Part shown: positions 1 to 4,670 of the stretch, one piece after another
Layout of the letters: each line of letters opens with the position of its first letter
Numbering within the stretch: position 1 is the first letter of the stretch
Translations under genes and position numbers: made by a program
Source: JBKPFU01 sp046728975
Lineage (GTDB): Bacteria > Actinomycetota > Thermoleophilia > Gaiellales > Gaiellaceae
Reading direction: 5' to 3'
NCBI GenBank assembly: GCA_046728975.1
Contig: JBKPFU010000025.1
Coordinates: 1 to 5,988 of the forward strand
Length of the DNA stretch: 5,988 bases
Notes under the pieces: generated by a model
Seen by the model: only the letters and a program-made list of their open reading frames with translations
The model's database searches: none
What the model was told of the DNA's origin: nothing

Positions 1-852
1 TCGGCCCTCTACCTGGGACGCGGGCGGCATGGATCCGGCCTTGGGTGCGACGACACCAGGGGCCCGTCCTACAGCGTGACTCCCACGCCTATGCTCGTCC
101 CGACCCTCCCGAAGGAGACGTCACAGCGCTGGCTCACGTACAAGGGGCGCTGGGGTCAGAAGGCGAGAGGCTTCTCCAACGGCGTTGGTGGCCCGAACAT
201 GAAGCTGCAGTGGCGCCACCCGTTCACGTGGATGGAGGAGCTGCGCCATTCGTCCCCCAAGATGCCGGTCTCCGAGGCCGCGGGGGTGACGGTGACGAAC
301 TTCTTCTGCGGGGCCATCATAGTCGTCGCCGACGTCGGAAACTTCGTCGGCAACCGGAACTGGCTCGTCCTACTCATCCTGCTGGGCGCGACCGCGATCA
401 CGCTCGTCCCGGTGAGGAGGACGAGGTGGCGCCCTGCCCGCCCCGAGCCGTTGCGGCAGAAGCGAGCCGGGGGCCAGGTGCTGCGGGTGGCAGGAGTCCT
501 GTACGCCCGCTACGCGCTGACGCTGTTATCGATCGCCGCAGCGGTCGTGCTGATCGCGGGCGGCGTCACCCGTCTGTTACAGGTGATTGCCAACCACACG
601 GGCGGCCACTTCACGATCGACCTCGCGTCCCCTGGCATCGACAGCCTCTCGACATTCATCGTCTTCGCCCCGGCATACCCGATCTTCCTCTTCCTCATCG
701 GCGCTCCGGTCGTCGCAGTACTACGGCGCATCGACGCAACCGAGTCCGTCACTCCTTGGGCAGCCCTACGCGAAGTCGTCCCGCGCATGCCGAGTCTTCT
801 CTGCCCTTCTTCCTGGCGTCCCTCGTGGTCGGCGCGCTCCATGCAACCGTGA
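1..852 (+). CDS. Vps62-related tail fused to membrane domain (5' partial, frame broken)
   Basis: The frame is open from base 1, so the gene starts before the window; internal starts at 76 and 91 would cut through a conserved stretch. Window codons 1-82 contain SALYLGRG, GLGCDDTRGPS, TYKGRWGQ, and a segment with asparagine, glycine-proline and tryptophan residues (codons 60-77). From memory this matches the C-terminal region of bacterial Vps62-related (DUF946-like) proteins, whose function is unclear. Hydrophobic segments follow at about codons 93-112, 121-138, 171-196 and 216-241, with a basic cytoplasm-like linker at 139-162. After about codon 267 the frame turns into non-hydrophobic, serine- and arginine-rich sequence and stops at 850-852, while the membrane protein continues in frame 3 (801-1256). 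I read the two parts as one gene with a one-base deletion or a sequencing error. Confidence is high that it is coding, moderate for the family. Confidence 0.7.
   Translation, partial: SALYLGRGRHGSGLGCDDTRGPSYSVTPTPMLVPTLPKETSQRWLTYKGRWGQKARGFSNGVGGPNMKLQWRHPFTWMEELRHSSPKMPVSEAAGVTVTNFFCGAIIVVADVGNFVGNRNWLVLLILLGATAITLVPVRRTRWRPARPEPLRQKRAGGQVLRVAGVLYARYALTLLSIAAAVVLIAGGVTRLLQVIANHTGGHFTIDLASPGIDSLSTFIVFAPAYPIFLFLIGAPVVAVLRRIDATESVTPWAALREVVPRMPSLLCPSSWRPSWSARSMQP
796..801 (+). other. Apparent frameshift point (one base short)
   Basis: Coding signal moves from frame 1 (last convincing codons at 787-798) to frame 3 (first convincing codon CTG at 801). This equals loss of one base, or a gain of two, within the pyrimidine-rich stretch CTTCTCTGCCCTTCTTC at 796-812. 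Such a repetitive CT/TTC tract is prone to slippage and to assembly error. No classical A-rich slippery heptamer is visible, so programmed -1 frameshifting is less likely than an indel. Confidence 0.6.
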
Positions 853-1256
853 TCGGGATCCCCTTCGCGATTCTGAAGGGCGTGGACTGGACCTTCGCGG
901 GGCAGGAGATCGTGTTCGAGAAGCGCAAGGCGCGTGAGGCTCTCAGCATGAGCACGAAGCGCGTCCGCGGACGGTGGTGGGGTGTCGCGGGGGTCGACCT
1001 CGCCATCTTCCTCGTCGGGGCGGTGCTGGGGCCGCTGGTCGGGGCGCTGCTGATCATCTTCACGGACGCGCCGCTCTGGACGGTCAATCTCACGGGCTTG
1101 GTGATCTTCGGGCTCGCCCTGCCGTACATGACCACTACGTTGACGCTGATGTACATCGACCCGCGAGAGCAGCGAGAGGGGCTGTTGGGCGCGTGGCGCC
1201 GCCGGTTCCGTGCGTGGCGCGCTGGAGGCGCCGTTCCTGCGAGGGCGGCGCGGTGA
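801..1256 (+). CDS. Frameshifted continuation of the upstream membrane protein (C-terminal half)
   Basis: This frame becomes protein-like at about base 801 with LPFFLASLVVGALHATVIG, which completes a membrane helix abruptly lost from the upstream frame. About 151 residues follow: helices at roughly 1-26, 62-88 and 92-117 of this part, a cytoplasm-like loop with GQEIVFEKRKAREAL and a KRVRGRWWG segment, and an arginine-rich C-terminal tail. The loop recalls polytopic membrane domains in which a conserved hydrophilic helix precedes an R-G-R-W-W turn, but I cannot name the family. If translated separately, the most likely start is GTG at 849, which overlaps the upstream TGA as GTGA; GTG at 825 is the alternative. 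Because hydrophobic coding signal begins before both, an interrupted single gene is the better reading. The stop overlaps the next gene's GTG by 4 bases, so the two genes are probably cotranscribed. Confidence 0.65.
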   Translation: MPFFLASLVVGALHATVIGIPFAILKGVDWTFAGQEIVFEKRKAREALSMSTKRVRGRWWGVAGVDLAIFLVGAVLGPLVGALLIIFTDAPLWTVNLTGLVIFGLALPYMTTTLTLMYIDPREQREGLLGAWRRRFRAWRAGGAVPARAAR

Positions 1257-2059
1257 ACGTCTTCCGCCTCGTCCCCGGCTACACGCACGCGATCTACGAC
1301 CCAGGTAAAGAGCCGATCTTCCTGCTGTTCGTTGCGTTCCTCCTCACCTTCCTCTTCACGCGCCTGTACACGCGCATCGCCCGCCGGCGCGGCTGGGGAA
1401 GCGCGTCGGCGGGGGGCGTGCACATTCACCACATGGTTCCGGGCGTGATCCTGATGTCGGTAGCCGGGATCTTCTCCTTCTCCGCGCTTAGCGACTCCAA
1501 CGCCGCCTGGAGCGTCCTGGCACTCCTGTTTGGCGTCGGAGTCGCGCTCACGCTCGACGAGTTCGCGATGATCTTCTACGTCCGCGACGTGTACTGGACG
1601 GACGAAGGCCGTACCTCGGTGGACGCGATGCTGATGGGGCTCGCTCTGCTGGGCCTGCTGCTCGTCGGATTTACCCCGTTCAACGCGAACGAGAACGACA
1701 ACGGCGGCGCCGGCCTTGCCGCCCTCGCTGCCCTGACCGCGTTCAACGGGTTCTTCGCGGTGATCGTGTTCCTCAAGAAGAAACCCTTCCTCGGCACGAT
1801 CGCGATCTTCGTCGTGCTCGTCGGAATCGTCTCGAGCATCCGGCTCGCGAAGCCCGGCTCGCCGTGGGCCCACTGGTTCTACGACCCTGAGCGAAGGAGC
1901 AAGCGGAGGCGGGCGACGCGCGAGCGAAAGCTCCAGCGCTCGATCGAGCGCTTCGAGCGCGGCCGGCTCGGCCGCTTCGAGCGATGGTTCTCCGATCTGA
2001 TCGCCGGCGCCCCGACCCTGCCGACGTCCCTCGAGGCGAGGGGCGAGCGTGAGCCGTAG
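1253..2059 (+). CDS. Conserved six-helix membrane protein with HIHH and LDEFA motifs
   Basis: This is a 268-residue integral membrane protein of unknown function. GTG at 1253 is chosen because it overlaps the previous stop as GTGA, has GAGGG at 1241-1245 seven bases upstream, and begins just before convincing protein sequence; the frame further upstream is unlike protein. Predicted helices lie at about residues 21-39, 61-79, 86-109, 124-141, 153-174 and 180-196. Polar motifs sit at the membrane edge: HIHHMVPG (57-64), LDEFA (101-105), RDVYW (111-115) and PGSPWAHWFY (201-210). The tail after 211 is strongly basic, alternating arginine and glutamate, probably a cytoplasmic helix. I recall the HIHH/LDEFA/DVYW combination from uncharacterised actinobacterial membrane proteins. 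The His triad together with D102 and E103 could bind a metal, but that is inference. Translational coupling to the upstream gene is likely. Confidence 0.85.
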   Translation: MNVFRLVPGYTHAIYDPGKEPIFLLFVAFLLTFLFTRLYTRIARRRGWGSASAGGVHIHHMVPGVILMSVAGIFSFSALSDSNAAWSVLALLFGVGVALTLDEFAMIFYVRDVYWTDEGRTSVDAMLMGLALLGLLLVGFTPFNANENDNGGAGLAALAALTAFNGFFAVIVFLKKKPFLGTIAIFVVLVGIVSSIRLAKPGSPWAHWFYDPERRSKRRRATRERKLQRSIERFERGRLGRFERWFSDLIAGAPTLPTSLEARGEREP

Positions 2060-2100
2060 AGAGGGGGCGGAACAGCGAGTAAGCGCCGCGCTAAGAGGGT

Positions 2101-2119
2101 TTGAGCGGACTTGAGCGGA
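2101..2119 (+). repeat. Tandem 9-base direct repeat TTGAGCGGA
   Basis: TTGAGCGGA occurs at 2101-2109 and again at 2111-2119, separated by one base. The repeat period is 10 bases, close to one helical turn, so both copies would face the same side of the DNA. This is the arrangement expected of a dimeric activator or repressor site, though no bound factor can be named. The second copy also forms the left arm of the 5-base-pair hairpin at 2114-2127. Confidence 0.6.
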
Positions 2120-2128
2120 GAACCGCTA

Positions 2129-2184
2129 CTGCAGGGACGCCTGGAATCGGCGTAACCACGCGGGATTCCACCTGTTGAACGCAG
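2129..2184 (+). other. Imperfect long hairpin in the intergenic region
   Basis: TGGAATC (2142-2148) pairs perfectly with GATTCCA (2164-2170). Inside, GCGT (2150-2153) pairs with ACGC (2158-2161) around an AACC loop, leaving a 1x2 internal loop. Outside, CAGG (2132-2135) can pair with CCTG (2171-2174), and CTG (2129-2131) with CAG (2182-2184), across asymmetric internal loops. No T-run follows, so it is not a classic intrinsic terminator. It could be an RNA structure or, in DNA form, a spaced palindromic protein site. Confidence 0.5.
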
Positions 2185-2220
2185 CAGGGGCGGTGAGCTA
2201 CGTCGGCAGAGCGCCTAGAT

Positions 2221-2248
2221 TAGCCGCTTGCTCCGCAAAGCGCGGCTA
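2221..2248 (+). promoter_or_regulatory. Hairpin just upstream of the start at 2279, with -10-like TAGATT
   Basis: TAGCCGC (2221-2227) is perfectly complementary to GCGGCTA (2242-2248), with further pairing TTGC (2228-2231) to GCAA (2235-2238) beneath a three-base loop. The structure ends about 30 bases before the ATG. TAGATT at 2216-2221 fits TANNNT; a transcript starting near 2228 would have a leader of about 50 bases. No good -35 is seen at 17 bases from it. The ribosome-binding signal is weak: GGGG at 2263-2266, 12 bases from the ATG. Confidence 0.35.
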
Positions 2249-2278
2249 CGCGGACCGCCGCCGGGGTAAGAGCGCGGC

Positions 2279-2881
2279 ATGCGCTTCTACCCAGACATTC
2301 CGCACCGACGTGCGAACCGAGCCGTCGCCGACTTTCTGATCGTCGTCGTCATCATCGTGCTCGCGCTGATCGGCCTCAAAGTGCGCGATTCGGTCAACCG
2401 GCTCGTCGTCGTCCCCGAGGGCGTGCGCGAAACGGGCAGCGCCGTGCAGTCCGGCTTCAAGGACGCAGCCGACGCGGTCGACGGCGTCCCGCTCGTCGGC
2501 GGCGACCTCGCGGACGCGCTCGAGGGAGCGGGCGAGGGCTCCGGCGGAGAAGTCGAGGACCTCGGCCAGAGCGGCGTCGACCGGACGCACCAGCTCGCCG
2601 ACCTGCTCGGGCTGATCGTGTTCGTACTCCCCGCGGCCGGCGTCCTGAGCCTCTACCTGCCCGGGAGAATCGCGCAGGTGCGACGGCTTAGGACGGCGTC
2701 GCAGGTGCTCGACGAGCGCGATGATCCCGAGCGCCGCCGGCTGATCGCGATGCGCGCCGCGTTCGGGCTCCCGTACGAGACGCTACTTCGCCACACGTCA
2801 GATCCGATCGGCGACCTCGCGAATGAGCGGTACGAGCCGCTTGTCGAAGCAGTGCTCGAGGACTCGGGGCTGCGGCCTTAG
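2279..2881 (+). CDS. Small two-helix membrane protein, unknown function
   Basis: This 200-residue protein begins at ATG 2279. A short basic N-terminus (HRRANR at 9-14) precedes helix 1 (about 17-34). A hydrophilic, acidic and glycine-rich loop follows (about 35-104, including GEGSGGEVEDLG at 85-96), then helix 2 (about 106-128). The C-terminal domain starts with a positive cluster (RIAQVRRLR, 130-138) and contains a well-formed charged helical region, ERRRLIAMRAAFGLPYETLL at 151-170. By the positive-inside rule both ends lie in the cytoplasm and the central loop outside. I recognise no named domain. The opposite strand also has a long open frame here, but the two clean membrane helices and codon pattern favour this strand. 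It faces holB convergently and stands apart from the upstream membrane genes by 219 bases, so it probably has its own promoter. Confidence 0.8.
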   Translation: MRFYPDIPHRRANRAVADFLIVVVIIVLALIGLKVRDSVNRLVVVPEGVRETGSAVQSGFKDAADAVDGVPLVGGDLADALEGAGEGSGGEVEDLGQSGVDRTHQLADLLGLIVFVLPAAGVLSLYLPGRIAQVRRLRTASQVLDERDDPERRRLIAMRAAFGLPYETLLRHTSDPIGDLANERYEPLVEAVLEDSGLRP

Positions 2882-2891
2882 GGAGGCCGGA

Positions 2892-2948
2892 GGCTGCGGC
2901 CGGGTCGCACCCGGCGTGCGGACGGGCGGTCGAGTACCGGCCGCAGTC
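2892..2948. terminator. Inverted repeat between convergent genes (possible bidirectional terminator)
   Basis: CTGCGGCCGG (2894-2903) is perfectly complementary to CCGGCCGCAG (2937-2946); a G-T wobble and a G-C pair extend the stem to 12 pairs (2892-2903 with 2937-2948). A competing inner hairpin, GCCGGGT-CGC-ACCCGGC (2899-2915), shares part of the left arm. Neither is followed by a T-run on either strand, so it would be a non-canonical, GC-only terminator of the kind often assumed in actinobacteria. Its place between the stops at 2881 and 2993 supports that role. Confidence 0.4.
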
Positions 2949-2992
2949 CCGACATGCAAATCGTGTCCGACGACGGTGCCGCCGGGCATCCC

Positions 2993-4075
2993 TCAAACGG
3001 GGGTACCGGCCGGAGCCAGTGCGCGCCGCAGCTGGATGAACAGCGCCTCCAGCGCCAGCGGTGGGTTCACGTTGAACTCCTCGAACGTGCGCCACGATTC
3101 GCGGACGAGCTCCGCCGCCCGGGCGGCGCCCTCCAACCGTTCGATCGAGGCGTCCTCGGCAAGCTCCCCCGCCCGGTCGAAGTGCGCGATTGAGCCGTCC
3201 GCTCCCGCCGCGACGGCAACGAGGTCCCGATACCAGGCCGACAGCTCCTCCAGCGAGGCGAGAATCTCCTCGCGCTCGGCCCCGCGGGCGGCGCGCCGCA
3301 CGCGCTGCTCGGCCTCCCGCTCGGGGAGCTCGAGCTCCGCGAGCTCGACCTCGGCCTGCTCCTTAGCTTCACGCGCGCGCGCGCGCGAAGCATCGATGAC
3401 GGCGCCGGCCGCCTTCGAAGGATCGAAGTCCGGATCCCGATACACGCGCCGCGCGACGTCGAGCAGGGCCTCGCGCCTCGCCGCTGCCGCGTCGTCGAGA
3501 AGCCTCTCGGCGCGATCGAGCCGCCCTGCCGCGACCCGGGCAATCGCCGTCGCCCGCTCGGGCTCGAGGTCGGGGGCGCGCGCCGCGATCGCCTCGCGCA
3601 CCGCCCGCTCGCTCAGCCGCCGGAACGGCACGAGCTGACACCGGGAGCGGATCGTCTCGGGCAGCGGGCCGAGCTCGTCCGCGACGAGCACGAGGACGGC
3701 GTAGCCCGGCGGCTCCTCCAGGTCCTTGAGCAGGGCGTCGGCGGCCTCCTCGTTCATCAGGTGCGCCGAGAAGATCAGGTAGACGCGGCGGTCCGCTTCG
3801 AACGGGCGCATGTGGAGGTCGCGCCGGAGCGTGCGGATCGCGTCGATCCGGATCTGGTCGCCCAATGGCTCGAGCACGTACAGGTCGGGATGCGAGCGCC
3901 GCTCGACGCGCGGCTCGTCGCCCAGGAGCTCGGCCGCAAAGGCAAGCGCGGCCTGCCGTTTCCCGACCCCGGCGGGCCCGTGGAACAGGTACGCGTGGGC
4001 CGGTCCTTCGGCGAGCGCGGCAGAGAGCAGCCGCTTCGCCTCAGGCTGCTCGGAGACTTTCTCGAAGCCGCTCAT
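2993..4075 (-). CDS. holB: DNA polymerase III subunit delta-prime
   Basis: This is the clamp-loader subunit that, with delta and the tau/gamma ATPases, opens and loads the sliding clamp during replication. The 360-residue product starts at ATG 4075, with a GAAAGAG ribosome site just upstream; an in-frame extension to 4192 would lie inside tmk and is unlike protein. AAA+ features appear in order: the Walker A-like GPAGVGKR (33-40), HPDLYVLEP (62-70), a degenerate Walker B region SAHLMNEEAADALLKDLEEPP-type (103-123), and the SRC motif (144-146) supplying the arginine finger. Walker A has arginine after the lysine instead of Ser/Thr, and the acidic Walker B pair is lost, as is usual for non-hydrolysing delta-prime. 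The four-cysteine zinc module usually found between Walker A and HPDL is missing; the only cysteine is C146. A charged helical region (230-275) precedes the collar-like C-terminal domain. It overlaps tmk by 35 bases. Confidence 0.93.
   Translation of the reverse strand: MSGFEKVSEQPEAKRLLSAALAEGPAHAYLFHGPAGVGKRQAALAFAAELLGDEPRVERRSHPDLYVLEPLGDQIRIDAIRTLRRDLHMRPFEADRRVYLIFSAHLMNEEAADALLKDLEEPPGYAVLVLVADELGPLPETIRSRCQLVPFRRLSERAVREAIAARAPDLEPERATAIARVAAGRLDRAERLLDDAAAARREALLDVARRVYRDPDFDPSKAAGAVIDASRARAREAKEQAEVELAELELPEREAEQRVRRAARGAEREEILASLEELSAWYRDLVAVAAGADGSIAHFDRAGELAEDASIERLEGAARAAELVRESWRTFEEFNVNPPLALEALFIQLRRALAPAGTPV
3372..3385. repeat. (CG)7 tract inside holB
   Basis: Seven uninterrupted CG dinucleotides lie within holB and encode the alternating Arg-Ala stretch RARAR at about residues 231-235. 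Alternating CG tracts can adopt Z-DNA and are prone to dinucleotide slippage. The frame is intact here. Confidence 0.7.
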
Positions 4076-4652
4076 AGATCTCTTTCGCAATCTCGGCCGG
4101 CGGGCGGGTTCCGTCCACGGCCTCGATGCGTTGCGGAAAGGTCGCCGCGAGCTCGCGATAGGCGTGGTCGACACGTGCGCGGAAGTGGGCATTCTCGCGC
4201 TCGATCCGGTCGGTGTTCTTGCCCACGCGCCTCACCGACTCGTCGGGATCGACGAGCAGCAGGAACGTCTTGTCCGGCAGGTGCCCGCGGATCGCCTTCA
4301 GGTTGAGCTCGAGCACCTCGCTGACGCCGAGGTCGCGCGCGATTCCCTGGTAGGCGAGCGAGGAGTCGAGATAGCGGTCGCAGACGACGTGCGCTCCGCG
4401 CTCGAGCGCCGGCTGGATCACCTCCTCCACCAGCTCCGCCCGCGCGGCTGCGAACAGCGCCGCCTCTGCCCATGAGGAAACGTCGGCGCCGCCGAGCAAG
4501 AGCTCGCGGATCCCCTCGCCGAGCTCGGTGCCGCCCGGCTCACGGGTGACGATGACGTCGAGCCCGTCCCTCTGCAGCGCCTGGCCGAGCAGCTTCGCTT
4601 GGGTCGTCTTACCCGAGCCGTCGATCCCCTCGAATGTGATGAACAAAGCCAC
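4041..4652 (-). CDS. tmk: Thymidylate kinase (dTMP kinase)
   Basis: The enzyme phosphorylates dTMP to dTDP with ATP in the cytoplasm, an essential step toward dTTP. The 203-residue length is normal for bacterial Tmk. Visible motifs are the P-loop EGIDGSGKTTQ (8-18), TREPGGT (36-42) that shapes the nucleotide-monophosphate site, CDRYLDSSLAYQG (91-103) with the DRY motif and the thymidine-contacting Ser/Tyr/Gln residues, LLLVDPDESV (131-140), and the LID segment RVGKNTDRIERE (142-153). All key residues are present. The start is GTG at 4652, since the first residues MALFITFEGIDG begin the family's first strand directly. There is no strong Shine-Dalgarno site in the 18 bases before it, which fits a leaderless message. 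It is the first gene of a tmk-holB unit, and tmk followed by holB is a common bacterial pairing. Confidence 0.95.
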   Translation of the reverse strand: MALFITFEGIDGSGKTTQAKLLGQALQRDGLDVIVTREPGGTELGEGIRELLLGGADVSSWAEAALFAAARAELVEEVIQPALERGAHVVCDRYLDSSLAYQGIARDLGVSEVLELNLKAIRGHLPDKTFLLLVDPDESVRRVGKNTDRIERENAHFRARVDHAYRELAATFPQRIEAVDGTRPPAEIAKEIYERLRESLRAA

Positions 4653-4670
4653 GGCCTAGGATATGAACCC
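4653..4670. promoter_or_regulatory. Divergent promoter region with symmetric -10 element
   Basis: Only 18 bases separate two divergent start codons. TAGGATA at 4657-4663 reads TAGGAT on the + strand and TATCCT on the - strand, both matching the TANNNT -10 pattern. Counting seven bases downstream puts + transcription near 4669-4671, at the TTG start of the epimerase gene, and - transcription near 4651-4652, at the GTG of tmk. Both messages would then be nearly or fully leaderless. No convincing -35 is seen on either side. This placement is inference from spacing; no start-site data are available. Confidence 0.45.

Larger units (their letters stand above)
2060..2278 (+). other. Non-coding stretch rich in repeats and hairpins
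   Basis: No plausible gene is present in these 219 bases. The region contains a tandem 9-base repeat (2101-2119), a short hairpin AGCGG-AGAA-CCGCT (2114-2127), a larger imperfect hairpin (2129-2184) and a hairpin just before the next gene (2221-2248). TTGAAC at 2175-2180 and TAGATT at 2216-2221 are possible -35-like and -10-like hexamers, but they are about 35 bases apart and do not form one standard promoter. It most likely combines the end of the upstream unit with the promoter or leader of the gene at 2279. I recognise no known riboswitch class. Confidence 0.5.

Noticed and set aside
45..800. Frame 3 open upstream of the frameshift on the + strand
   Set aside because: Before about 801 this frame is Arg/Pro/His-rich with no hydrophobic segments; real coding signal there is in frame 1.
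749..1873. Long open frame on the - strand (374 codons)
   Set aside because: Its translation is a low-complexity Arg/Glu/His-rich sequence, as expected from the reverse of GC-rich membrane-protein genes, and it spans two well-supported + strand genes.
2129..2184. Known riboswitch (c-di-AMP, cobalamin, SAM, c-di-GMP types)
   Set aside because: The hairpins do not carry the conserved core sequences I know for these classes; only an Infernal scan could settle it.
2187..2260. tRNA-like 5' half: GGGGCGG followed by a D-arm-like stretch with GTCGGCAGAGCG
   Set aside because: The D-stem pairs only three bases, no proper anticodon stem-loop follows, there is no GGTTCGA-type T-arm, and no CCA-proximal acceptor match beyond CCGCC. 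It may be chance or a decayed remnant, not a tRNA gene.
2823..3638. Serine/arginine-rich open frame on the + strand opposite holB
   Set aside because: Composition is typical of the antisense of a GC-rich gene, with no motif; holB on the other strand is clear.
4076..4192. N-terminal extension of holB to an upstream start at 4192
   Set aside because: The added 39 residues are Arg/Pro/Ser-rich shadow of tmk and do not resemble delta-prime; ATG 4075 has a nearby ribosome site and starts the normal family N-terminus.
4599..4670. Upstream start for the epimerase at 4599
   Set aside because: It would overlap the 5' end of tmk on the opposite strand and add 24 residues before a standard SDR first strand.
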